Made by a program: the position numbers and the translations under genes
From: a virus
DNA: 54,606 nt
Strand: one strand, 5' to 3'
Virus record (IMG/VR): IMGVR_UViG_3300030107_003944
Location: 1-54,606 of that record
Notes under the pieces: generated by a model
Databases searched by the model: none
Seen by the model: the letters and a program-made list of their open reading frames with translations, nothing else
Told to the model about the DNA's origin: nothing
In this document: piece by piece, positions 1 through 8,760 of the stretch
How the letters are laid out: every line of letters begins with the position of its first letter
Position numbering within the stretch: the stretch's first letter is position 1

Positions 1-53
1 GGAGATAGCGAGGGATTTCCCTCAAACCCCGTCACCCTAAGAGGAAATAGAAG

Positions 54-1130
54 ATGGCAATTAGTCCTGATGTAGTCGCAACCGCACTACAGGATCTTGC
101 TCCTGGGTACTCGGAATTGTTCTCCCTTTGGCACCCCCTCATGGAACGGGTTGTGAAACGGGGAAATGTAGACCGAGCTACTCTGAAAGGTCCATATCGT
201 GAGTTCGTGGTTGTTTCCGGTGGTCCCGGAACGGTCACGCAGGTCCTTACCGGATCTGAAATCGTCGCAGGTGGTCGTACCCAATCGGCCCAACGTGGTA
301 ACTCCTACGCTCCGCGTTTGATTTATGCGTTTGACGTTCCTGGTAAAGATCTCGCTGAAGCAAATGGCGAAAACGATCTTGCCAAGATCATCAAAGCCTA
401 TCCCGAGTTGGCTCTGTCCGACTTCCACGAGCGGATCTCCGATCAGCTTGCTTCGGGTAATGGCACGGGCGTGAATGGTTTTCTCACTCTAAACGGTGAT
501 CAAAACTACAACCCCCAAGGCACCAACCGTACCGGAGCTTTCCAGTATCTGACACAAGCCGCTCAGGTCGCGGGTGCAGCTACTGTCTTCGGTTTGAATA
601 AAGGAACTACCGCTGGTTGGTACAACCAGTACGGTCAGATTGCTTCTTTTGCTACGGACGGTCGTTCAACCATGCGTCAAGTGTATTACGCAGCTTCTCG
701 CCAAGGCTCAAAAGCCAGCGGCCCCGTGGACTTGCTCCTCGGTGATGAGTTGTCTTACTTGAACTACATCGATGATCTCGATGATCAAGTTCGCGTAATG
801 CGCGTCGAGGGCGACAAGGCTCCGAAGGCTGTGCGTCAGGGAATTCCTTTCCTTGAGGCTGACTTCTTCCTTGAGCAGTCCATCGACACCACCCAGTTCA
901 CCAATGGTGGAGCCAACAACGGTGTGGTTTACATGCTCAAGACTGATACTTGGCACATGTACACCCTCGGTCACGACTCCAACATGGAAACCAAAGGTGA
1001 CTTCGCAGTTCGCGGTCCTATCCGTATTCCGGAGCAGGATATGTGGCGTTACGAGTACGTTCTCAACATGGGTATGTACTGTGATCAGCTTCGCGCGAAC
1101 GGTGTTGTTACTGGTGGCGCAATCCCATAA
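54..1130 (+). CDS. Major capsid protein (copy 1)
   Basis: A 358-aa protein assigned as the shell subunit of the icosahedral head. The assignment rests mainly on position: a near-identical copy follows the terminase, portal and scaffold genes at the other end of the window, and a decoration-like gene and a head-tail adaptor follow this copy. It is Gly/Ala/Asn-rich with no membrane segment, as expected for a capsid subunit. The ATG at 54 is preceded by AGAGGAAATAG as ribosome-binding site. The 53-base leader (with a small GAGGG-ATTT-CCCTC hairpin at 10-23) is identical to the leader of the second copy. Compared with copy 2, the first 128 residues are identical; differences cluster at residues 129-220 and 275-300. 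HK97-type fold is inferred, not seen. Confidence 0.8.
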   Translation: MAISPDVVATALQDLAPGYSELFSLWHPLMERVVKRGNVDRATLKGPYREFVVVSGGPGTVTQVLTGSEIVAGGRTQSAQRGNSYAPRLIYAFDVPGKDLAEANGENDLAKIIKAYPELALSDFHERISDQLASGNGTGVNGFLTLNGDQNYNPQGTNRTGAFQYLTQAAQVAGAATVFGLNKGTTAGWYNQYGQIASFATDGRSTMRQVYYAASRQGSKASGPVDLLLGDELSYLNYIDDLDDQVRVMRVEGDKAPKAVRQGIPFLEADFFLEQSIDTTQFTNGGANNGVVYMLKTDTWHMYTLGHDSNMETKGDFAVRGPIRIPEQDMWRYEYVLNMGMYCDQLRANGVVTGGAIP

Positions 1131-1157
1131 ACCCCTAAAGTCTTAAGGAGACTTATC

Positions 1158-1631
1158 ATGGCTATTACAACTGCGGCTGGTATTTCAGCCACTACAGTTA
1201 CCACTGATCAGCAAGCTCCCCTGGGGTTTGAACTGGTTGTTCCTACGGCAAACCAAGGCGAGCAAGTTTGGATTTACATCTTCAACGATGAAGCTGCACT
1301 CCAACTTACCCAAGGTATGTTGATCATGCGAGACTTGGCGACCGCTACTTATGATGGAATCCGGTCTACCGGAGCCGTCTCCCCTCAACGAATCATTGGT
1401 GTTGCGCAGCACAATATCGCTGCACAGTCCTATGGATTCATTTTGAGGAAAGGCATCGGACAGGTTCTGTGCGACGGCAATGTTACTGCTGATACAGCAG
1501 TGTGCCCGGATGCAAACGCCGGTCAATGTACTGACGTTGCCGCTGTGACTAATGCTGCCATCGGAGTGGCTTTGGCCACAGACGCGGGCGCTGCAACCTT
1601 GGTTGCTGCCCACATCAACTGCACCGGCTAA
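1158..1631 (+). CDS. Probable head decoration/cement protein
   Basis: A 157-aa protein directly downstream of the capsid gene, with a strong ribosome-binding site (AAGGAGACTTATC before the ATG). It is rich in Ala, Thr, Gly and Val with alternating hydrophobic residues, predicting a beta-rich fold, and has Cys near residues 109, 116, 123 and 155 that could form disulphides. Small beta proteins in this position commonly coat phage capsids; the pattern resembles the DUF2190-like decoration proteins, and the 154-aa product at 17358 has a similar character. No transmembrane or signal segment is seen. The role is inferred from position and composition; a head-completion protein is the main alternative. 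Confidence 0.5.
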   Translation: MAITTAAGISATTVTTDQQAPLGFELVVPTANQGEQVWIYIFNDEAALQLTQGMLIMRDLATATYDGIRSTGAVSPQRIIGVAQHNIAAQSYGFILRKGIGQVLCDGNVTADTAVCPDANAGQCTDVAAVTNAAIGVALATDAGAATLVAAHINCTG

Positions 1632-1657
1632 TCTCGCTGAACTGTAGTAAACTTAGG

Positions 1658-1683
1658 AAGCACCCCTCTTCGGGGGGGTGCTT
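1658..1683 (+). other. Intercistronic hairpin
   Basis: A 9-bp perfect stem (AAGCACCCC at 1658-1666 with GGGGTGCTT at 1675-1683) lies between the decoration and adaptor genes. No T-run follows, so it is more likely an mRNA-stabilising or processing hairpin, or a weak Rho-independent attenuator, than a strong terminator. Confidence 0.6.
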
Positions 1684-1702
1684 ACCCTAATAGGAGTGCG
1701 TC

Positions 1703-3277
1703 ATGAATCTTGGAGAGATTAGAGCAGCGATGTTTTCCCAAGCAGATTGGGCACCCAAGAACTCTACTGATGCCAAGAATCGCGCTAATGAGTTCATCAA
1801 CCGGGCTTATCTGCAACTCGCGCAGGAAGCCCCTTTCTTATTTTTTGAAGAGAGAGTCGGGCTCGCTACTCTTCCAGACGACACTCCTGACACGACAGCT
1901 ATCAGAGAACTGAACCCAGCTTCTGCTGCGGACACAATCTCTGTTGGAGGTGCGGGCGCTGATCCCTGGGTTTTGAAGAGGGACCTTCCTACGACAACGG
2001 GTGGGATCACTACTTGGGACACGACCGGACGATGGAATGGTCGAATGATCTTGGTGACCGACCCTCTCGGCATTCAACATCGAAGAATGATTCGAGACAT
2101 CTGGACAGACACGAATGTCCAGTACATCTCTCTTTTCCAGCCCTGGAATAATCTGACCGATACCCTAATGGATTGGAGGATTTATTCTGAGGACTATTAT
2201 CTCCCAGACAATGTGATTGAGGTCAACTCGATTCGGCTATTCCGACAGAATCAGACTTGGCCCTTAGACATCGTTGGGCAGCTTGAAGCCGAGCAACTCT
2301 CTTTAGCAGAATCTCCCCAAGTTGTTGTGGGAGGTGTCCCTCGAACTGCTTTTCGTCGATACCATCGACAAATCGAAAGTCCTACTAAGGCACCCGAGGG
2401 CACCTACGGTGGAGCTAACAGTTGGGTAGGACCAGAGCCTGCGGGTCAGTTTGAATACTGTTTCACTTATTGTTGGGGATACCGAGACGGAGACTTCCGA
2501 AACTTTGGTCCCTCCCAACCCTACTCCGCAGCACAGAGTGTTCCTTCTCGGATGGAGCCTCTATGGGAATCTGCTCCAAGTCCTGTCCTATCGATCACGA
2601 CCTCCAACCGAGTTGAGGATCCTGTCGTATACAATGGCGCTGCAATCAACGTCATCACTCCTGACATTGACTACATGCAGGGCTTTGGTCGAACCGCAGA
2701 TCGTCGTTATCGCCATTCTGGTTGGAGGAAGCGGATCTATCGACGACGGATCACAGTCGATTCGGTGAACTACGGGGCTCTTCCCCAACAGCTTGCGGGT
2801 GCTGTAAATCAAGAGACCCCAGATGCTTTTATTCTGATCGCAGAGATTGATGGGTTCACCACGACTTTTGTGGATAATGGACAAATCCTTCCGGACTACC
2901 ACCGTCGTCTTCGAGAAGTTCATGGATATGAGTCGGTTCGATTCTTCCCCCGTCCTAATGATCGGTTTCAGATCGACATTCGTTGTCTTTTGCGCCCAGA
3001 TGAAATGAAGGATGATCAGGATGTCCCTCAGATTCATATTGACGGAGTAGAAGTCCTACTCTACCGGGCACTTGGCTTTCTCTATGAAGCCCAAGGGAAT
3101 ACGGAACTCGCAGACCGGGCCATTGGAAGGTTTCGAGAAGCCTTATTTACTCTGACGAAACGCTATGGAGACCTCCGTTATCCAGGAGAAGCTCTAATGA
3201 AGAGGCCAGCACGGGCTTCTCGTATTATGGATACCAGACGACCCTGGCGTCGGTGGTACAATCTTCCATCTTCCTAA
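1703..3277 (+). CDS. Probable head-to-tail adaptor protein (large)
   Basis: A 524-aa protein preceded by AATAGGAGTGCGTC before the ATG. Residues 1-50 form a helical segment containing a run typical of small connector/adaptor proteins (ANEFINRAYLQLAQEAPFLF around residues 28-47), followed by a long beta-rich, Trp/Tyr/Arg-rich body and a Pro/Arg-rich end. Its position after capsid and decoration genes and before a nozzle-like protein suggests it joins the portal to the short tail. It is much longer than gp4/gp6/gp11-type adaptors, so it may carry an extra surface domain (roughly residues 70-450). The function is inferred from context; a fibre-anchoring structural protein is the alternative. Confidence 0.45.
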   Translation: MNLGEIRAAMFSQADWAPKNSTDAKNRANEFINRAYLQLAQEAPFLFFEERVGLATLPDDTPDTTAIRELNPASAADTISVGGAGADPWVLKRDLPTTTGGITTWDTTGRWNGRMILVTDPLGIQHRRMIRDIWTDTNVQYISLFQPWNNLTDTLMDWRIYSEDYYLPDNVIEVNSIRLFRQNQTWPLDIVGQLEAEQLSLAESPQVVVGGVPRTAFRRYHRQIESPTKAPEGTYGGANSWVGPEPAGQFEYCFTYCWGYRDGDFRNFGPSQPYSAAQSVPSRMEPLWESAPSPVLSITTSNRVEDPVVYNGAAINVITPDIDYMQGFGRTADRRYRHSGWRKRIYRRRITVDSVNYGALPQQLAGAVNQETPDAFILIAEIDGFTTTFVDNGQILPDYHRRLREVHGYESVRFFPRPNDRFQIDIRCLLRPDEMKDDQDVPQIHIDGVEVLLYRALGFLYEAQGNTELADRAIGRFREALFTLTKRYGDLRYPGEALMKRPARASRIMDTRRPWRRWYNLPSS

Positions 3278-3290
3278 AAGGAGCCCAACA

Positions 3291-3596
3291 ATGCTGGAAA
3301 AACAAGATGATACTGTCCTTAGTCCCGTTCGAATTATTACCGGAGCTGTCTATGAGCGTGCTCGGGGTGCTGAAGTCGAACAAGTTGTCTGTCTTGCTCG
3401 GATTACACAGAATGGAAAGATCCGAGGTCTCTTCCGACGATACGGAATGACCTATGAGCGGTACGACGAGAGCACTGAAGAGATGATGTCGTGGACACTC
3501 GTCTGGGCCCCAGATGGCAGCCATGAGTCCAAGAAGGTGGCGAAGAAAGCCACCAAGAAGTCTCCCCGGACAACCAAGGTCGCTGAAGCGAAGTAG
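3291..3596 (+). CDS. Small basic-tailed hypothetical protein
   Basis: A 101-aa protein preceded by AAAAGGAGCCCAACA before the ATG. Residues 1-75 look like one compact alpha/beta domain; residues 78-101 are a Lys/Arg/Thr/Ala-rich tail (KKVAKKATKKSPRTT), as seen in nucleic-acid-binding virion proteins. It is only 13 bases after the adaptor gene and 17 before the nozzle-like gene, so it belongs to the head-tail operon. No family is recognised. It could bind DNA inside the connector or act as a tail assembly helper; neither is shown by the sequence. Confidence 0.7.
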   Translation: MLEKQDDTVLSPVRIITGAVYERARGAEVEQVVCLARITQNGKIRGLFRRYGMTYERYDESTEEMMSWTLVWAPDGSHESKKVAKKATKKSPRTTKVAEAK

Positions 3597-3613
3597 TCCT
3601 ATAGGGAGAATCA

Positions 3614-5758
3614 ATGGCAGATACTCGGTTTCGAGTGAAATCAGATGTACTTCCGATTCGAGTAGAATCGGGAAGGCTGATTCTTCCGGAGAATATCGGA
3701 TCCAGAGTAGAGAATATGTTCCTTACAGAGGAAGGAACACTTCGCTCTGTCTGGGGTCCTGCGCCCTTTGTTCCGAACTATGGGAGTGGGAATCCCACCT
3801 ACACTAATCTCAAAGGGATTTACCATGCTCGTGTTGGGCAGGATGGGGAGCAGGACATTCTCCTGATTCAGGACGCGGACAAGGTTCGAATCTTTGAGGG
3901 ATGGGAAGCCGGGAGTGGTACTCCCAATGATGTGTGGGATCCTCCTCTCATCGCCCCTACTGGGGCCGATCTTCTCGCAGAGATCGGATCGGATGACAAG
4001 CCACGGTTCCCGTGCCAGTTTGAATCAACTCCCAATGGGATCGTGATCATTCCTTCTGGCGAGTCTTCTCGTCCCTTTTTCTTTGATGGAGAGGTAGTTC
4101 TTCCTCTTGGATACGATTCTGCTCCGGCTTCCCCCGAACCGATGGGTCCTGAAGTCTCAGGAAGTGTTTTCTATGACCATGACGGAGGAAACCTCCCCCC
4201 ATGGGCAGGAAGAGGACGTGTGGGATCTCTTTCTTTGGATTCTGTCGCTACGAACCAAGAGGGGAGGACGGCAAGATCCGGGTATCGGTATGCTGTTCAA
4301 TGGATTGATCGGTGGGGAAATCTCTCTCCTCTTTCCGGAGAAAGCGCCACAGTAGATATTCCTGGATCGGCTTCCGGAGCCAATCCAGATGACGAGCTAA
4401 AGATTCTTTTCGTCGCTGGAATCGATAAAGGACCAGATGGAACAAGAGGCCGATTTATTTGTAGAACCCGAGATGTCTTCAACGCGGGAACACTCAGGTT
4501 GTTTGAGATCCCTGGATACTCTTCAGGAGGATTCCTCTCTCCTCCCACTCTTCCAGACAACGTTGCAACCGGATTTCCAGACAATGTTCCCGATTCGTGG
4601 CTCCTATCTGAACCCCACCGTCCAGTTCATGTTGTTCCTTTCAAACTTTATACTTTAGCTTTTGGAAGAGGCTGGGCGGCTAACTTCCGAGATGATCCAG
4701 GAAAGATCCATCCATCAATGCCAGGTCGATGGGGCACCTTTCTCGAAGGGGAAGAAATCTACCCGGACCCGAGGGGGGCCGAGATTACGGGAATGTGCCA
4801 AGTACAGGACGGACTGTTAGTTTTCACGGAGAATACTACATTCATCGTCGTGGTGTCTTTCGGAGGAGAAGGGTTTCAGACAAGAACTCTTCATCCAACA
4901 ATCGGATGTGTCGCCCCCTCTTCCATCAAAACACTGCCTGATGGGACAGCCGTTTGGTTGGGGCGCGAAGGATTCTACGCGGCAGTAGGATCTGGAGATT
5001 CTTTAGGAGTTCGAATAGTCTCAGAAGAGATCACTCCGGAGCTAAAAAATATCAATAAGTCCCGGAGACTCCAGTCCACAGCAGCAATGGATGTTCGAGA
5101 AAAGAAATACCGATGCTGGGTTCCGATGGAAGGATCTCTCACAAACAATGTTTGTTGGGAGTTCGACGGAACTGGGTGGACTCGTAGAACTGATGTAGAA
5201 GCAGCAGACGTTTGCGTGACTCAAGATCACCGGGCCTACATGATTGCAGGTGGAAGAGCGACGATTCGAGGAGGCGCTCCTGCTCAGGGAGTGTGGCTTT
5301 TAGACCATCAAGTTCAGTCTTGGCTCCCATTCCCTCGGGCATCTATCGTAGAGACATGTTGGCTGCGATCTGGAGCAGCCGGACAGAGAGGAAGTCCTAC
5401 AACGATCTATCTTTGGTTTCGGGAAATGTCTTCCGGAACAGTGACCATTGAGGTTCAAAGGGATTGGAAATCCAGAGTTGTTGAGTCCGAGACTGCTCCT
5501 CTCTACCCTACTGATGACACACCACCCTTCTGGGGCACTGCAACATATGGTGGAACAGATGCAGATGGAAATCAGATTGTTTGGGAAAAGCGCCGTCCCT
5601 ACTGGACTCGGGTGGACATTTCTATTCCATCCTGCGAAGTCTTTAGACTAAAAATAACCCTCCAGGCAGAAGGCACGAACCCCGGGTTCTGGGAGTTCAT
5701 TGGAATGTCCTTCGATGAGGTTCCACATCCAGATACTTTCAGGGGGTATCCCAAATGA
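3614..5758 (+). CDS. Probable tail nozzle/tail-hub protein
   Basis: A 714-aa protein with TAGGGAGAATCA before the ATG. It is rich in Gly, Trp, Pro and Asp with many short beta-like repeats, and contains recurrent motif-like runs (for example YAVQWIDRWGNLSPLSGES near residues 223-241 resembling a fibronectin-like strand, and FTENTTFIVV near residues 402-411) typical of beta-propeller and beta-sandwich tail proteins. Its place after the adaptor and before fibre-like genes matches the nozzle proteins of short-tailed phages (P22 gp10 or T7 gp12 roles). There is no tape-measure gene in the genome. The assignment is from composition and synteny. Confidence 0.5.
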   Translation: MADTRFRVKSDVLPIRVESGRLILPENIGSRVENMFLTEEGTLRSVWGPAPFVPNYGSGNPTYTNLKGIYHARVGQDGEQDILLIQDADKVRIFEGWEAGSGTPNDVWDPPLIAPTGADLLAEIGSDDKPRFPCQFESTPNGIVIIPSGESSRPFFFDGEVVLPLGYDSAPASPEPMGPEVSGSVFYDHDGGNLPPWAGRGRVGSLSLDSVATNQEGRTARSGYRYAVQWIDRWGNLSPLSGESATVDIPGSASGANPDDELKILFVAGIDKGPDGTRGRFICRTRDVFNAGTLRLFEIPGYSSGGFLSPPTLPDNVATGFPDNVPDSWLLSEPHRPVHVVPFKLYTLAFGRGWAANFRDDPGKIHPSMPGRWGTFLEGEEIYPDPRGAEITGMCQVQDGLLVFTENTTFIVVVSFGGEGFQTRTLHPTIGCVAPSSIKTLPDGTAVWLGREGFYAAVGSGDSLGVRIVSEEITPELKNINKSRRLQSTAAMDVREKKYRCWVPMEGSLTNNVCWEFDGTGWTRRTDVEAADVCVTQDHRAYMIAGGRATIRGGAPAQGVWLLDHQVQSWLPFPRASIVETCWLRSGAAGQRGSPTTIYLWFREMSSGTVTIEVQRDWKSRVVESETAPLYPTDDTPPFWGTATYGGTDADGNQIVWEKRRPYWTRVDISIPSCEVFRLKITLQAEGTNPGFWEFIGMSFDEVPHPDTFRGYPK

Positions 5759-6495
5759 GTTGGAGATTTCCTAAGTACCCAGTAAAGAACACCCAAACAG
5801 TTGATTTGGAAGACGTGAATGCGAACTTCTTGGAGTACGCAGAAGAGTTGGGAGGACAACTCAATGAACACAACTGGAAAGAAGGAGCGATTGCAGCAAC
5901 CACTTCTTTAGAGAAAGATGCCGCTTTTGCATGGCATCAGGGAGGAGCCTACGACGCTCGACCAAGTCATGTTTGGCCTGGTCCTACAGCTAATTCTCAG
6001 TTGATTACGGCTCGTCCAGTCTGGACAGCTATCTCTAATTGCACTCTTACTTTTACTTCTCCGGATTGTCTCCTTTGGCTTCATGGATCAGCCCAACTAA
6101 ATCAAGGAGCTTTGGACTCCAGTTCAGGAAGACCCTCAAACACCGGATCCATTTGGGGCCCTGCGGGTGCAAGTGGAGGATCAACTCCGACTGGAGGCCC
6201 CTACTTCGTTTCAGTTCAACTCGCGATTCGACTCGATGGGTATGTGATCCCGGAATCTATCATCGGAGGGACGGAGATCGACAACGATGATGCTTCAGGA
6301 GTTCGAATGCCGATGATGCCTCTTGTGACAAGTATCGTCTTCCCCGTAGCCACAGGAAGTCATACGGTCGAGTTGGTTGCTCGCACGGTCGGAAAGGTTT
6401 TGGAGAAAGGCGGAGGCGCTCAATCTCCAGAAACATCTCCTTTAGGATTCTATGTGTCTTCCCGAGAAATGATCTGCTTAGAGATGAGGAGGTAG
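5755..6495 (+). CDS. Tail fibre-like protein A
   Basis: A 246-aa protein whose ATG overlaps the stop of the nozzle-like gene (ATGA), indicating translational coupling. The N-terminal 45 residues carry a pattern of the type DxNxxF...LGGQLNEHNWKEGAI, which recurs in altered form in the next two proteins and is common at the base of phage fibres and short baseplate appendages. The rest is Gly/Ser/Thr-rich and beta-like, with a Gly/Ser/Thr/Pro-rich stretch around residues 125-145. It is likely one of three related appendage subunits attached to the nozzle. The precise role (receptor binding or structural collar) is unknown. Confidence 0.5.
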   Translation: MSWRFPKYPVKNTQTVDLEDVNANFLEYAEELGGQLNEHNWKEGAIAATTSLEKDAAFAWHQGGAYDARPSHVWPGPTANSQLITARPVWTAISNCTLTFTSPDCLLWLHGSAQLNQGALDSSSGRPSNTGSIWGPAGASGGSTPTGGPYFVSVQLAIRLDGYVIPESIIGGTEIDNDDASGVRMPMMPLVTSIVFPVATGSHTVELVARTVGKVLEKGGGAQSPETSPLGFYVSSREMICLEMRR

Positions 6496-6496
6496 C

Positions 6497-7222
6497 ATGG
6501 CTGAGATTTCTTTTGATCCTATCGATACTCAAGAGTTGTTCACTACGGGCTCTCTAAACAACCGATTTAGTGCTGGAGCCGGATCTCTTCAAGTCGCAAT
6601 CAATGATCTTGAAGAGAATGCAGTTGCTCCCGGGGCTCTGAACGAGAACCATCTTCCTTCTTTGGCTCTTTTTCGAGGAAGCATAACTCAGAACGCAGGA
6701 ACGTATACTTATGCGGTCTCTGGATACACAGGAGGAACTGGGTACGCAGCGATAGACTCGAACGGGGAGACCGGAGGAGGAACCCCCTTTGAGATCGATC
6801 TCGGAAGTCTGTACAACCTCTCTTCGGGCCAAGCTCAGGGAGTATTTGTGTTGGTGGATGTGGGAATCCACTTCATCAAGCGAGCCGCTGGAAACTATGA
6901 TGATTTAGATGGGGTAACTATTCGCGTTCAAGGCTACAACGGAGCCGCTTGGGAATCAATCAACCGAAGCCAACGATTCCTCTCTGCTCAGATTTATCAG
7001 GGAGCCGCAGAGTCTAATAACCGAAGTCTCTACGCTCGGATTCCTGTTCGGACTCTCATCAAAGCCGCAGACATGACGGGCTCCGGAGGAGGAACAGCAA
7101 GTTCAATAAGCAAAGTTCGCGTCCAGATCGCTGTTAATAGTGGAGACAACTCTACCGATGTCACGGCGGCTCTTCATACAAGAAATATGACCGCTATTGT
7201 TCTACAATCAACAGTGACATAG
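6497..7222 (+). CDS. Tail fibre-like protein B
   Basis: A 241-aa protein with GAGGAGGTAGC before the ATG, one base after the previous gene. The N-terminus (LNNRFSAGAGSLQVAINDLE at residues 18-37, then ALNENHLPS near 45-53) matches the NxxF...N...LNxNxL pattern of proteins A and C. The C-terminal part is a beta-rich domain with many Ser, Thr, Gly and aromatic residues. The run of three similar-sized proteins sharing the same N-terminal plan suggests duplication of an appendage gene, with each copy keeping the anchoring segment and changing the distal domain. No enzymatic motif is visible. Confidence 0.5.
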   Translation: MAEISFDPIDTQELFTTGSLNNRFSAGAGSLQVAINDLEENAVAPGALNENHLPSLALFRGSITQNAGTYTYAVSGYTGGTGYAAIDSNGETGGGTPFEIDLGSLYNLSSGQAQGVFVLVDVGIHFIKRAAGNYDDLDGVTIRVQGYNGAAWESINRSQRFLSAQIYQGAAESNNRSLYARIPVRTLIKAADMTGSGGGTASSISKVRVQIAVNSGDNSTDVTAALHTRNMTAIVLQSTVT

Positions 7223-7230
7223 GAGAGAGA

Positions 7231-7995
7231 ATGGCTGACGTGACCATCCCAACTATTGGAGCCGGAGTTTCGAACGGAACTGTGGTGGAGCAGAACTTCT
7301 ACAACCCAACTGCTACGGGAACTACTTCGGCAGAGATCATCAATGGACACTTAGATGATGCCAATCGGAACCCAGCATGGAAAATCAACCGCTCTCAGAT
7401 CCAACACAGAGCCCTCTCCCTGGGCAAAAGTGAAGGCGGAAGTCTAAGTCTCGATTACTTCGGAGAACTCTTTCCTGGATGGAATGTCGCAGATGACGTT
7501 TCAGGAGCCGCCGCCACACGAGAGAGAATGGACACACTTTATCAAGTGATTCCAGGGGCTTCGGTCTCTTTCTATCTACCCTACGATCCTTCTTTTATCC
7601 TGTTCTCTTGGCAAGTCTTCGTCAGCGCTCAACAGGAAGACACGGTCAATGACACCAGTGGTGGCTTATCAATCCCCCATCCTGCAAATCATGATAACCC
7701 CGTGAAACTCCGGTTCTTTTTGAACGGAGCACGAGTGGCCCAGAGGGATCAGCCTGTTCCTACGAAGGTCTGGGATGCAACGGATACTCGGGGAACGTAT
7801 GACCGAGTGTGGACCGGACACTATATGACTACTTCAATCAACACCTCGGGCTGGTACAGTGCCAGTCTTCGAATTGCGGTAGATCCTGGATACAATGGGT
7901 CTTCTGGAGTCTCGGCTACGAGATTCCCGACTCAAAGCTCAAACACCTTGGGCCGTGTTCGTGTTCGATCAATGAGCTATGTAATCTTTAGATAG
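7231..7995 (+). CDS. Tail fibre-like protein C
   Basis: A 254-aa protein with ACATAGGAGAGAGA before the ATG. The N-terminal segment (VVEQNFYNPTATGTTSAEI near residues 18-36, then INGHLDDANRNPAWKINRSQ near 37-56) is the third version of the pattern found in proteins A and B. The downstream part is a beta-rich jelly-roll-like domain with many aromatic residues. It ends six bases before the stop/Shine-Dalgarno of the internal-protein gene. Likely a receptor-contacting or collar subunit; the family is not recognised with certainty. Confidence 0.5.
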   Translation: MADVTIPTIGAGVSNGTVVEQNFYNPTATGTTSAEIINGHLDDANRNPAWKINRSQIQHRALSLGKSEGGSLSLDYFGELFPGWNVADDVSGAAATRERMDTLYQVIPGASVSFYLPYDPSFILFSWQVFVSAQQEDTVNDTSGGLSIPHPANHDNPVKLRFFLNGARVAQRDQPVPTKVWDATDTRGTYDRVWTGHYMTTSINTSGWYSASLRIAVDPGYNGSSGVSATRFPTQSSNTLGRVRVRSMSYVIFR

Positions 7996-8004
7996 GAGTT
8001 TAGG

Positions 8005-8751
8005 ATGGCTACAGACTCAGACTATGGGGCCGGAAAGTGGTTTCGCGACCATGTGATGGGCTCGGGAATTACAGCTAAAGGAGCTTACAATAAGAAGCTC
8101 TTTGAAGATGTCGATAGAATGAACCAGGGCCAACTCGGATTCTCTGATGCAAAGAAGCAACAGATGAAAACGGGAGCGGTAGACGATGCCGTACAGGCGG
8201 CTTCCGCAGTTGGGCAAGACGTTGCTGAAGTTGCAGGAGGAGATCCCCAGGCGACCAAAGCCCTTATGAAGGGGATGAAAGAAGCCGCTGAGGCGGGAAC
8301 TAATGCTCAGGTTGCTGTTGAGATGGCGAGTGCTCAACAGGCAGCATTAGAAGAGGAAAGAACGGTCAAGGCTCTCAACGAAAAGCGCAAAGAGTGGAAT
8401 GCAAATGTCGAAGACTTCCTGAGTGAAGGCCTGGAAGGATTGGGAGAGTCCGTAGTGGATGCGGGGGGGTTCATGGCGAAGATTGCCCCAATGCTCATCA
8501 ATTTCTGTTGGGTTGCGCGAGAAGTTCTTCCTCACCAATGGAGAGACTGTCGAACCTACATTCTTTTTGGGGCTCCAAAATGGTTTCGAACTTGGTATGT
8601 AAAGAATGGAGAGAAGACAGCCGGGTGGATTCGTCGCAATCCCTGGGCAAGAATCGCCCTCAAGCCTCTCTTCAAATACTTTGCTTGGCGAGGTAGAAAG
8701 ATGGCAGAAAGCGACCCTCGTCTTATCGAAGCGCAAGCCCATCTTCTGTAG
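8005..8751 (+). CDS. Probable internal virion (ejection) protein, small
   Basis: A 248-aa protein with TAGGAGTTTAGG before the ATG. The N-terminal two thirds is Ala/Gln/Glu/Lys-rich and predicted helical (residues 45-130), followed by a hydrophobic stretch (GGFMAKIAPMLINFCWV around residues 153-170) and a Trp/Arg-rich amphipathic C-terminal region. It starts a block of three genes with growing size (248, 786, 2037 aa), like the internal virion protein cassettes of short-tailed phages whose products are ejected to form a channel across the cell envelope. The function is inferred from position, helicity and the membrane-active-looking end. Confidence 0.5.
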   Translation: MATDSDYGAGKWFRDHVMGSGITAKGAYNKKLFEDVDRMNQGQLGFSDAKKQQMKTGAVDDAVQAASAVGQDVAEVAGGDPQATKALMKGMKEAAEAGTNAQVAVEMASAQQAALEEERTVKALNEKRKEWNANVEDFLSEGLEGLGESVVDAGGFMAKIAPMLINFCWVAREVLPHQWRDCRTYILFGAPKWFRTWYVKNGEKTAGWIRRNPWARIALKPLFKYFAWRGRKMAESDPRLIEAQAHLL

Positions 8752-8760
8752 GAGAGTCTC

